Assembly (NCBI GenBank): GCA_021791615.1
Contig: JAJYWG010000300.1
Coordinates: 1-8,589 of the forward strand
Length of the DNA stretch: 8,589 bases
Reading direction: 5' to 3'
Source of the DNA: Actinomycetes bacterium
GTDB taxonomy: Bacteria > Actinomycetota > Acidimicrobiia > Acidimicrobiales > RAAP-2
A program made the position numbers and the translations under genes. Shown here in pieces: positions 1 through 8,087 of the stretch (position 1 is its first letter; each line of letters starts with the position of its first letter). Below the pieces are notes generated by a model that was not told the origin of the DNA, made no database searches, and saw only the letters and a program-made list of their open reading frames with translations.

Positions 1-2227
<2,227 letters not shown>

Positions 2228-2264
2228 GGGCCACCACCCGCACCACCACCCCCTACCGCCGACC

Positions 2265-2270
2265 GAGGAG
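2265..2270 (+). promoter_or_regulatory. Ribosome binding site of copZ
   Basis: GAGGAG lies 10 bases before the ATG at 2281. It favours that ATG over a second in-frame ATG at 2296, which would be 25 bases away. Confidence 0.7.
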
Positions 2271-2280
2271 AAGACGACCG

Positions 2281-2502
2281 ATGGACACCCGACCGATGGA
2301 TACCGCGGAGCTGAGCGTCCCCGACATCTCCTGCGCGCACTGCAAGGTCACCATCGAGAAAAGCCTGGGCGGCACGCCCGGGGTGGTCTGGGTCGAGGTC
2401 GACGTGGACACCAAGGCCGTGCGGGTCACCTACGACCGGGCCGTCACCGACCAGGATGTCCTGCGGGCAATGCTGGCCGATCTCGGCTACCCCACCACCT
2501 GA
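2281..2502 (+). CDS. copZ: CopZ-type heavy-metal-associated (HMA) copper chaperone
   Basis: Cytoplasmic 73-residue protein consisting of a single HMA domain, the usual size for CopZ. Family members bind Cu(I) through a CxxC pair and pass it to the metal-binding domain or membrane site of CopA. The metal loop is PDISCAHCK with C18 and C21; the Met usually two residues before the first Cys is replaced by Ile, as in many actinobacterial homologues by my recollection. The rest follows the fold pattern: helix KVTIEKSL, the GVVWVEVDVD strand, VRVTYD, and a final helix ending LGYPTT. It directly follows copA (53 bp gap), which supports delivery to that pump. The start region holds a 15-bp imperfect tandem repeat giving two in-frame ATGs (M1 and M6). 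The stop is 66 bp before the next annotated gene. Binding of another soft metal cannot be excluded. Confidence 0.92.
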   Translation: MDTRPMDTAELSVPDISCAHCKVTIEKSLGGTPGVVWVEVDVDTKAVRVTYDRAVTDQDVLRAMLADLGYPTT

Positions 2503-2513
2503 GGGCCGTGACG

Positions 2514-2579
2514 ATGAGCATCTTCGATCCGTCCGCACCTCGACGCGGCCCAGACCCGCAAACGACCGATGGGCGCTGA
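2514..2579 (+). CDS. Possible 21-codon leader ORF
   Basis: A short ORF beginning MSIFDPSAPRR starts at an ATG 11 bases after the copZ stop, with a GAGGG at 2501-2505 that overlaps the copZ stop codon and could serve as its ribosome binding site. Its TGA lies past the ATG (2569) of the next gene, so the two overlap by 11 bases in different frames. The downstream gene has no obvious ribosome binding site of its own, so this ORF could couple its translation to copZ. No known peptide is recognised. It may equally be chance, and nothing but position and spacing supports it. Confidence 0.3.
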   Translation: MSIFDPSAPRRGPDPQTTDGR

Positions 2580-2775
2580 AGTCGCGGGGCCAGCGGGCCT
2601 GGTCCTGGCTACCACCCAGGCCGCGGCGGTTGCCGGATGGTTGCACGTGGGCGTCCTCGTCATCAGCCTCGGCGGCCTGCTCGGGTGGGTCCGGCTGACT
2701 CGCAGACGGCGCCCGGGTGCCGGGCTTGGCCTGATGGCGCTGTCGATGTTCGTTCTGGCCGCCGCCGAGCGCTAG
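2569..2775 (+). CDS. Small two-helix membrane protein of unknown function
   Basis: A 68-residue protein I do not recognise. It has a hydrophobic segment at about residues 19-41, a strongly basic loop (RLTRRRRPG, 42-50) and a second hydrophobic segment at about 51-66, ending AAAER. By the positive-inside rule the basic loop should be cytoplasmic and both ends outside. Third codon positions are strongly G/C, which supports coding. The ATG at 2569 is the first start after an in-frame TGA at 2515, and no purine-rich ribosome site precedes it, so it may depend on translation from upstream. It sits between copZ and the Lgt-like gene, 29 bp before the latter, so an accessory membrane role in the copper or Lgt-like step is possible. 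That is inference from position only. Confidence 0.6.
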   Translation: MGAEVAGPAGLVLATTQAAAVAGWLHVGVLVISLGGLLGWVRLTRRRRPGAGLGLMALSMFVLAAAER

Positions 2776-2804
2776 ATCGAGCCAGAGAAGGTCGCGTCTC
2801 TGCC

Positions 2805-3779
2805 ATGGGATCGTTCCCGGTCGTCTACCACCTCGGCCGCTTGACCCTCACCGCCTACGGCATCGGTCTGGCCCTCAGCTTTTGGTTCGGCCTCGCCTAC
2901 ACCGAGCGCCGACTGCGCCGCGCCGGACTTCCGTCGGCGTGGCTGCCCGCAGCGGCGCTGTGGGTGATCGTGGCCGCCTTGGTCGGTGCCCGCCTCGCTG
3001 ACGTCGTGACCGACCCCGCCTACTACGGCGCCCACCCAGCAGAAGTCCTCGCCGTCTGGCACGGCGGACTGTCATCTTTCGGGGGTCTTGCCCTCGGGGT
3101 CCCCGCCGCCCTGTGGGTTGCCCGCCGACGCGTCCCCGCCGTGTCCTTGGTGCGGCTCGGCGACGTGGCGGTCCCCGCCTTGGTCGCGACGTGGGCGGTC
3201 GGCCGGCTGCTCGCCTGCCAGTTCGAGGTGGGAGGCGGGGGCCCGCCGACCACCGCCTGGTACGGGCTGCGCTATGCCGGCGAGGTCGGCAGGCGGGTGC
3301 CGGTGCCGCTGTTCCAGTCGGCCGAGGACTGGGTGGTCTTCGGCCTGCTCATCTGGCTGGAACGGCGCCTGGCCCGCCGGGGTGGACCGCCCGGTCTGGT
3401 GCTGGCGGTCGGGGTGGGGCTCTGGGGACTGGGGCGGTTCTTCGACCAGCTCCTCTGGCTCTCCCGGGGCGGCGGACTCGGCGCCTATCTCACCGAGGGC
3501 GCCGGGCTCGCCCTTGCCGTCGCCGGCTTGGGCGGCGCGGCCTGGCTCCTCTTTCGGCGCCGACCCTCGGTCATGCGCGACACAGCGGCACGCCCTGTCC
3601 ATCCGGCAGGCGGCCAACCCGGGGCCGTTGCCCTGGCCGCAGGCGACTTCGCGGGCTCAGAGGACTTGGGGTCGAGCGCGAGCCCGAGCTCTGCACACCC
3701 GACGGGGGTTTCTGCCCAGCCGAACCCACCAGGAGAGTGGACCGGCTCAGGACCAAGAGAGGAGCGGTCTCGACGATGA
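2805..3779 (+). CDS. Divergent Lgt-family membrane protein (prolipoprotein diacylglyceryl transferase-like)
   Basis: A 324-residue polytopic membrane protein. True Lgt moves a diacylglyceryl group from phosphatidylglycerol onto the lipobox Cys of prolipoproteins. Family hallmarks seen in order: TAYGIGLALSF first helix (16-26), GARL (61-64), HGGLSSFGGL (86-95), AVGRL (132-136) and LWGLGRFFDQ (206-215). R134 and R211 fall where E. coli Lgt has its essential R143 and R239. However, the loop that in E. coli reads as ...SFHGG (H103) is SSFGG here, and the GRIGNFINGE motif has become GRLLACQFEV, losing N146 and the nearby Glu. Membrane helices end near residue 250; the last ~70 residues are Pro/Ser/Gly-rich with weaker codon bias. 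Start: ATG 2805, with AGAGAAGG at 2784-2791 rather far upstream. It overlaps egtB by ATGA. It may be a specialised paralogue with another lipid or thiol substrate; family certain, reaction not. Confidence 0.82.
   Translation: MGSFPVVYHLGRLTLTAYGIGLALSFWFGLAYTERRLRRAGLPSAWLPAAALWVIVAALVGARLADVVTDPAYYGAHPAEVLAVWHGGLSSFGGLALGVPAALWVARRRVPAVSLVRLGDVAVPALVATWAVGRLLACQFEVGGGGPPTTAWYGLRYAGEVGRRVPVPLFQSAEDWVVFGLLIWLERRLARRGGPPGLVLAVGVGLWGLGRFFDQLLWLSRGGGLGAYLTEGAGLALAVAGLGGAAWLLFRRRPSVMRDTAARPVHPAGGQPGAVALAAGDFAGSEDLGSSASPSSAHPTGVSAQPNPPGEWTGSGPREERSRR
3652..3686 (+). other. Weak inverted repeat inside the Lgt-like gene tail
   Basis: CGGGCTC (3652-3658) and GAGCCCG (3680-3686) form a 7-bp perfect stem around a 21-base loop, about 90 bases before egtB. 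In such GC-rich sequence this may be chance. It has no T-run and lies within an open frame, so it is not called a terminator. Confidence 0.25.
3757..3764 (+). promoter_or_regulatory. Ribosome binding site of egtB
   Basis: GAGAGGAG lies 11 bases before the ATG at 3776, inside the last codons of the Lgt-like gene. It supports this egtB start and translational coupling through the ATGA overlap. Confidence 0.7.
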
Positions 3780-5044
3780 CCGGCGTCACGTGCTCCGAGA
3801 CTGAGGCCCCCGGTTCCCAGACCGTCCTCGGCTACCGACAGGTGCGGGAGCGGACCGAGCGTCTTGCCCAGCCGTTATCGGCCGAGGACCAGACCGTGCA
3901 GTCGATGCCCGACGCCAGCCCGACCAAGTGGCACCGGGCCCACACCTCCTGGTTCTTCGAGACCTTTGTCCTCGAACCGTCGCTCGCCGGCTACCGCCGG
4001 TTCCACCCCACCTACGGCTACCTGTTCAACTCCTACTACGAGGCGGCCGGGCCCCGCCATCCCCGTCCCGAACGCGGCATGATCACCCGCCCGGGGGTGG
4101 CCGAGGTCGCCTGCTACCGAGCGCATGTCGACGAGGCGATGGCGCTCTTCCTCACCGATCCGCCGGACGGCGCCGTCGCGGAACTGGTCGAGCTCGGCCT
4201 GCACCACGAGCAGCAGCACCAGGAGCTGATGCTCATGGACATCAAGCACCTCCTGTCGCTCAACCCGCTGGCCCCGGCCTACGCCCCTGCGACCGAGGCG
4301 ACCATGCCGGCGCCCCGCCCGCCAGCCGGCGGTTGGATCGGCCACGACGGCGGCCTCGTTGAGATCGGCCACGGCGGGGAAGGCTTCTGCTTCGACAACG
4401 AAACTCCCCTCCACACCGTGCACCTGGCCCCTTTCGAGCTGGCCAGTGCCCTGGTGACCAACGGGGAGTGGCTCGCCTTCATCGATGACGGTGGCTACCG
4501 CCGCCCGGACCTGTGGCTGTCGGAGGGATGGGCCGCCGTCCAGGCCCACAGATGGCAGGCGCCGGGTTACTGGTCACACCTCGAGGGCGCCTGGCGGCAG
4601 TTCACCCTGGGCGGGGACCGGCCGGTCGATCCGGCCGAGCCGGTGTGCCACGTGAGCCTGTTCGAAGCCGACGCCTACGCCCGCTGGGCCGGGGCACGCC
4701 TCCCCACCGAGTTCGAGTGGGAGGCCGTGGCGGCGGGCGCGGCGGGCGGCGCCGACGCCCCTGCGGTCGGAGCGCTCCACCCCCGCCCCCCGACCGCAGG
4801 GGACCAGGGATTCGTCGGGGAGGTCTGGCAGTGGACCTCCAGCGCCTATGCCCCCTACCCGGGCTACCGCCCCGCCCGAGGGGCGGTGGGCGAGTACAAC
4901 GGCAAGTTCATGGTCAACCAGTACGTGCTGCGCGGAGGCTCGTGTGCGACCCCGGCCGGGCACGCACGCGCCACGTACCGCAACTTCTTTTCGGCCGCGG
5001 CCCGCTGGGCCTTCGCCGGTCTCCGCCTGGCCCGCGATGCATGA
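3776..5044 (+). CDS. egtB: Ergothioneine sulfoxide synthase EgtB
   Basis: Non-haem iron enzyme (cytoplasmic, 422 residues) that uses O2 to join hercynine with a thiol (gamma-glutamylcysteine or cysteine), forming the sulfoxide precursor of ergothioneine. N-terminal DinB-like helical domain (about 15-165) holds the iron ligands: H56 in KWHRAHTSWFFETF, and H144 and H148 in HHEQQHQE. A C-terminal formylglycine-enzyme-like fold (about 185-420) shows the typical RLPTEFEWE (308-316), GEVWQWTSSAY (348-358), LRGGSC (385-390) and GLRLAR (415-420). The KWHxAHTxWFFE form and the NSYYEA motif (Y87, Y88) differ from mycobacterial EgtB (WDLAHIG) and resemble the Chloracidobacterium-type enzyme, where two adjacent tyrosines replace the C-terminal catalytic Tyr. 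Start ATG 3776 overlaps the previous stop. egtD follows 103 bp downstream. No egtA or egtC is present in the window, compatible with cysteine as sulfur donor (inference). Confidence 0.95.
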   Translation: MTGVTCSETEAPGSQTVLGYRQVRERTERLAQPLSAEDQTVQSMPDASPTKWHRAHTSWFFETFVLEPSLAGYRRFHPTYGYLFNSYYEAAGPRHPRPERGMITRPGVAEVACYRAHVDEAMALFLTDPPDGAVAELVELGLHHEQQHQELMLMDIKHLLSLNPLAPAYAPATEATMPAPRPPAGGWIGHDGGLVEIGHGGEGFCFDNETPLHTVHLAPFELASALVTNGEWLAFIDDGGYRRPDLWLSEGWAAVQAHRWQAPGYWSHLEGAWRQFTLGGDRPVDPAEPVCHVSLFEADAYARWAGARLPTEFEWEAVAAGAAGGADAPAVGALHPRPPTAGDQGFVGEVWQWTSSAYAPYPGYRPARGAVGEYNGKFMVNQYVLRGGSCATPAGHARATYRNFFSAAARWAFAGLRLARDA

Positions 5045-5057
5045 ACGAGGCGTCGAG

Positions 5058-5073
5058 CGGGGCTCCCGCCCCG
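5058..5073 (+). other. GC-rich hairpin between egtB and egtD
   Basis: CGGGGC-TCCC-GCCCCG is a perfect 6-bp stem with a 4-base loop, 13 bases after the egtB stop. No T-run follows, so it is not a classical terminator. It could stabilise or attenuate the egtB-egtD message. Confidence 0.4.
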
Positions 5074-5132
5074 GGGATGGGACGGGCCAGGAGATGACCC
5101 CGTGCTGCCGGACTTCGCCCATGACGAACCGC

Positions 5133-5138
5133 AAGGAG
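5133..5138 (+). promoter_or_regulatory. Ribosome binding site that sets the egtD start
   Basis: AAGGAG lies 9 bases before ATG 5148 and decides between this start and in-frame upstream ATGs at 5037 (overlapping the egtB stop), 5094 and 5121. Confidence 0.75.
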
Positions 5139-5147
5139 ACCAGCTCG

Positions 5148-6128
5148 ATGACCGCGGTCCATTCCCCAAGCCTCGACGTGCACCTCGACGCCGCCGAGCT
5201 CGACGCCGCCCTACGCGCAGAGGCACGCCTCGGCCTGACGGCGACGCCGAAGGATCTGCCGCCGAAGTGGTTCTACGACCGCCGCGGTTCGGCGCTGTTC
5301 GAGGCGATCACCGCGCTGGCGGAATACTACCCGGCGCGCCGGGAACGGGAGATCCTCACCGACCGGGCCGGCGACATCGCCGCCCTGAGCCGCCCCCAGA
5401 CCCTGGTGGAGCTGGGATCGGGCTCGGCGACCAAGACGAGGATCCTCCTCGACGCCCTGGTCGGGGGCTGCACGTTGTCGCGCTACGTGGCCTTGGACAT
5501 CTGCGAGGAGGCGGTCCATGACGCCGGCATGGCGATCGCCCGGGCCTACCCCGGGCTCGCCGTCACCGGGGTGGTCGGGGACTTCGGGCGCCACTTGCAT
5601 CGCACTCCACGCCACGGCCGCCAACTGGTCGCCTTCTTGGGGGGAACCATCGGCAACCTGATGCCCGACGAGCGGCACTCGTTCTACTCGCGGCTGCGGG
5701 CCACGATGACCGGCGGCGACCACCTCTTGCTCGGCGCGGACCTGGTCAAGTCACCCGGACGTCTGGTGCCCGCCTACGACGACCGGGCGGGGGTCACCGC
5801 CGAATTCAACCGCAACGTCCTGGCGGTGCTCAACGCGCAGCTCGGCGCCGACTTTCACCTCGATCGCTTCGACCACGTGGTCCGCTGGGACCCCGACGCG
5901 GAATGGATCGAGATGCGGCTCAGGTCGCGCTGCGATCAGGTCGTTCGCGTGCCCGGCCTCGGCATCGAGGTCCACTTTTCCCGGGGCGAGGAGATGCGCA
6001 CCGAGATCAGCGCCAAGTTCCGCCGCTCCCGACTGGAGGCCGAGCTCGAGCGGGCCGGGTTCGAAATGGTGCGGTGGTGGACCGACACCGCCGGGGACTT
6101 CTCCCTCAGCCTGGCCGAGGCAGTGTGA
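5148..6128 (+). CDS. egtD: L-histidine N-alpha-methyltransferase EgtD
   Basis: Cytoplasmic S-adenosylmethionine-dependent enzyme that methylates histidine three times to hercynine, the first step of ergothioneine synthesis. The 326 residues match the usual EgtD size of about 320. Visible motifs: KWFYDRRGSALFEAI (40-54) with Y43; AEYYPAR (58-64) with Y60; SAM-binding ELGSGSATKTRILLDAL (88-104) and ALDIC (115-119); GDFGRH (144-149); GGTIGN (165-170); GADLVK (196-201); YDDRAGVTAEFN (210-221); and TEISAKF (285-291). With an offset of 4 from the M. smegmatis enzyme as I recall it, substrate-binding N166, Y206, E282 and S284 correspond to N170, Y210, E286 and S288, all conserved. The start is chosen from AAGGAG; upstream in-frame codons look non-homologous. 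It makes the substrate for EgtB upstream, so the two form a pathway pair. It ends 81 bp from the convergent OsmC gene. Confidence 0.96.
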   Translation: MTAVHSPSLDVHLDAAELDAALRAEARLGLTATPKDLPPKWFYDRRGSALFEAITALAEYYPARREREILTDRAGDIAALSRPQTLVELGSGSATKTRILLDALVGGCTLSRYVALDICEEAVHDAGMAIARAYPGLAVTGVVGDFGRHLHRTPRHGRQLVAFLGGTIGNLMPDERHSFYSRLRATMTGGDHLLLGADLVKSPGRLVPAYDDRAGVTAEFNRNVLAVLNAQLGADFHLDRFDHVVRWDPDAEWIEMRLRSRCDQVVRVPGLGIEVHFSRGEEMRTEISAKFRRSRLEAELERAGFEMVRWWTDTAGDFSLSLAEAV

Positions 6129-6137
6129 GCCTCCTGA

Positions 6138-6161
6138 CGCCTCCCCCCGGGACACGAGGCG
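6138..6161. terminator. Possible hairpin between convergent egtD and OsmC genes
   Basis: CGCCTC (6138-6143) pairs with GAGGCG (6156-6161) around a 12-base loop, just after the egtD stop and between two converging genes. There is no T-run, so termination activity is uncertain. Confidence 0.3.
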
Positions 6162-6209
6162 GGCGCGAATATCGGCAGCGAGAACACCGAAGGCCGGCAG
6201 CCACCCAAT

Positions 6210-6731
6210 TCAAGTTGCGAGGCGTGCCTCGATCTGGACCGGGTTGGCGAGCGTGTTGCCGACCGGGGAGGTGGCGAGCACGTGGCGGTGCAGTTCCTCC
6301 AGCTGGTCCCTGGGAGCGTCTGCGTCGAGGTGCACCTCCACGTTGATGCGGTCGTAGCCGGCGTTGCCCCCTGCGAGCCCGAGGAAGACCGGCAGGTCGA
6401 TCTCGCCCCGTAAGGTGATCTCGAGCGCGTCGATGCGGATGCCGCGCACCGCGGCGTTGGCCGCGTAGCCGACAGCCAGGCACTGGCCCAAGGCGCCGAG
6501 CAGGTGCTCGACGGCGTTGGGCCCGGTGTCGGTACCCGCCAACCAGGTCGGCTCGTCGGCCCGTACCGGGGGAAGTTCGCGGACTTGGGCCTCGGCCCGG
6601 AACCCTCCGAGCCACTGTACCCTCGCCGACCAGGTGGAATGGCCCGCCTCGGGGTCGCCCTGGTACATCTCGACCAGCTGGTGCAGGGTGGCCATGTCGA
6701 CGTCGTTCAGATTGGTGGTCGTCTCGCTCAT
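6210..6731 (-). CDS. OsmC-family protein with a single cysteine
   Basis: A 173-residue cytoplasmic protein of the OsmC/Ohr superfamily, whose studied members reduce organic hydroperoxides with a pair of cysteines. Recognised by DTGPNAVEHLLGALGQCLA (68-86), with the helix Cys at C84, by the strand EITLRGEIDL (104-113), and by the C-terminal TSPVGNTLANPVQIE (154-168). The second, usually CPV, cysteine is Ser here (S155), and C84 is the only cysteine in the protein. A two-cysteine peroxidase cycle therefore cannot run within one chain; this branch may use another thiol partner or bind a ligand. Start: ATG at 6731 preceded by GAGAGGA. It is the second gene of a pair with the diiron gene (66 bp gap), with no separate promoter recognised. 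Thiol chemistry alongside the nearby ergothioneine genes is suggestive only. Confidence 0.88.
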   Translation of the reverse strand: MSETTTNLNDVDMATLHQLVEMYQGDPEAGHSTWSARVQWLGGFRAEAQVRELPPVRADEPTWLAGTDTGPNAVEHLLGALGQCLAVGYAANAAVRGIRIDALEITLRGEIDLPVFLGLAGGNAGYDRINVEVHLDADAPRDQLEELHRHVLATSPVGNTLANPVQIEARLAT

Positions 6732-6739
6732 CGCTGGGA

Positions 6740-6746
6740 TCCTCTC
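6740..6746 (-). promoter_or_regulatory. Ribosome binding site of the OsmC-family gene
   Basis: On the minus strand GAGAGGA lies 8 bases before the ATG at 6731, supporting that start. Confidence 0.65.
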
Positions 6747-6797
6747 GCGCGGTGTTCGTGTGGGACAGTTCGTGGATGCGCTGTGCTGGGCAGCGGG

Positions 6798-7823
6798 TCA
6801 CATGAAGGTCTTGACCGCCTCCCCGTGCAGGGCGGAGATCTCCTGGGCGACCTCCTCGGGGAAACCGGCCCGGCGCAGGCGCACCAGGCGCTTGTCGTGC
6901 ATCTGGTGGTAGAGGTCCTTCACCGCCTCCATCCCCGACTCGATCTCGTGGTCTTCGCCGCCGCCGCCGGCCAGGGTGGCGAGCGCCGATTGCACCGCCG
7001 CGCTGGCCCCCGCCGAGGCACGAACGAACGCCGCCCGGCGCTCGGCCGCGGCCAGAAGCTGGACAGCGAGCTCGGGCTGGCGGGCGAGCCGCCAGCCGAC
7101 GTGGTCCAGGCCGTAGCCGACATGGCGGGCCTCGTCACGGCGGGTGCGGCGCATGATCTGGCGGGTGACCTCGTCGGGGGCGTGGGTCTCCAAGAAGCGC
7201 AGCAGCTCCAAGAAGGTCCCCTCGCCCACCACGTGCAGCAGGAACGACACCTCGGTGAAGTCCTCGTGGCTCAGCAGCGAACGCAGCGCCCACTGGGTAG
7301 CAGGCTCCACCTTGCCCAGGCCCTTCCCGCCGGCCAAGGCCCGCTTGGTGAACACCTCGATGTGGCGGGCCTCGTCCTTGACCTGGGAGGCGAGGACCAG
7401 GGCCACCTCGGTGTACTCCGGGTGCACCCGGGGCAGGAGCTTGGCCGGCAGGTACAGCGCCACGAACTCGTTCTCGGCCAGGAACGTCATGACCTGAGCC
7501 ACCGCCGACTCCACCTCGTCGGGCAAAGCCACAAGACGGTCCCAGGCGATGTCGGTGGTGGCGTCCCACTGCTGGGCGTTGGCCGACTCGTAGAGCTGGG
7601 CGAGCCCCTCTGCCCACACCTCGTCGCGCCGGACGAAATCGAAGTCGATGACCGGCGAAGCGGGGTCGGCCTGGGCACCTCGGGGGGCGAGGCCGTGGCG
7701 GGGGTTGGCCACCTCGGGCGGCTCGGGCACGCTCCCCATCACCTGGGCGAAGCGCAGCTCACCCGGGCGGTCGGGCACCTCGACCGTCAGCCCGTACTCC
7801 TCGGTGTCCGTCGCAGTCGCCAT
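6798..7823 (-). CDS. Ferritin-like diiron protein, probable oxidase/oxygenase of unknown substrate
   Basis: A 341-residue, mostly helical soluble protein with the four-helix diiron pattern. First half: E117/E119 in FLAENEFVALYLPAK, then DEARH (150-154) with E151 and H154, about 32 residues apart. Second half: E201 in VVGEGTFLE, then DEARH (230-234) with E231 and H234, 30 residues apart. This four-carboxylate, two-histidine arrangement is shared by ribonucleotide reductase R2, R2-like oxidases and other ferritin-like oxygenases. F158 sits four residues after H154, where radical-forming R2 proteins have Tyr. The N-terminal ~55 residues look unstructured (Pro-rich); W86-D95 (WDATTDIAWD) opens the domain. 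The start at 7823 has a strong ribosome site. The OsmC gene follows in the same direction. I cannot assign a substrate; length and missing domains argue against a plain ferritin or rubrerythrin (no rubredoxin Cys motif). Confidence 0.82.
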   Translation of the reverse strand: MATATDTEEYGLTVEVPDRPGELRFAQVMGSVPEPPEVANPRHGLAPRGAQADPASPVIDFDFVRRDEVWAEGLAQLYESANAQQWDATTDIAWDRLVALPDEVESAVAQVMTFLAENEFVALYLPAKLLPRVHPEYTEVALVLASQVKDEARHIEVFTKRALAGGKGLGKVEPATQWALRSLLSHEDFTEVSFLLHVVGEGTFLELLRFLETHAPDEVTRQIMRRTRRDEARHVGYGLDHVGWRLARQPELAVQLLAAAERRAAFVRASAGASAAVQSALATLAGGGGEDHEIESGMEAVKDLYHQMHDKRLVRLRRAGFPEEVAQEISALHGEAVKTFM

Positions 7824-7828
7824 CGCCG

Positions 7829-7835
7829 ACCTCCC
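7829..7835 (-). promoter_or_regulatory. Strong ribosome binding site of the diiron gene
   Basis: GGGAGGT on the minus strand lies 5 bases before the ATG at 7823, fixing the start. Confidence 0.75.
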
Positions 7836-7852
7836 GTGCGCAATTGCTGACC

Positions 7853-7882
7853 ATGTTAGTCGGGATTAGAGGTCGAGGACAA
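7853..7882 (-). promoter_or_regulatory. Candidate sigma-70-type promoter for the diiron-OsmC pair
   Basis: Reading the minus strand, TTGTCC (7877-7882, 4 of 6 to TTGACA) and TAACAT (7853-7858, fits TAnnnT) are separated by 18 bases. This local AT-rich patch stands out in GC-rich surroundings and ends about 30 bases before the ATG, giving a short leader with the ribosome site. A perfect palindrome GCAATTGC (7840-7847) lies between the -10 box and the ribosome site and could be an operator. Confidence 0.5.
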
Positions 7883-8074
7883 CAGCATCGGTCGGTCGGG
7901 TCGAGCGGCAAGCGCCGTCTCGTCGCGGTGTCCGATCCGGCGCTGCCATCCCCAGGGCTCGAGGGATCGAACACGCTTGGGGGATTCCGTAGCCCCTCAT
8001 ACCCTTTGGCAGGACCCGGGCTCGGCGGCTCCGGCCCGTCGGCATGGGCGTCCCGAACGGCTGGCTGCGAGGCG
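7883..8074. other. Intergenic stretch without a convincing gene
   Basis: Between the diiron promoter and the stop of the right-hand membrane gene. Open frames here run antisense to, or overlap, better genes and show poor codon bias. G- and C-runs at 7949-7953, 7979-7983 and 7993-7996 could form alternative stems, but I recognise no RNA family. Otherwise nothing is seen. Confidence 0.5.
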
Positions 8075-8087
8075 CGGCCGCAGGCCG
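8075..8087 (-). terminator. Short GC hairpin directly after a stop codon
   Basis: On the minus strand CGGCC-TGC-GGCCG (5-bp stem, 3-base loop) starts at the base after the TAA of the membrane protein gene. No T-run follows. It could act as a 3' stabilising or terminating hairpin. Confidence 0.35.

Noticed and set aside
3072..3617. 181-codon minus-strand frame
   Set aside because: Shadow of the Lgt-like gene with no family features.
5037..5147. Upstream in-frame ATG codons for egtD, including one at 5037 in ATGCATGA overlapping the egtB stop
   Set aside because: The extra residues do not look like EgtD, and AAGGAG is correctly spaced only for 5148.
6504..7850. 448-codon open frame on the plus strand
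   Set aside because: It is antisense to both the OsmC and diiron genes, spans their boundary and has no recognisable domain.
7949..7996. tRNA-like TTCGATC loop and G/C-run stems on the minus strand
   Set aside because: The T-stem does not pair and no anticodon or acceptor arms could be drawn.
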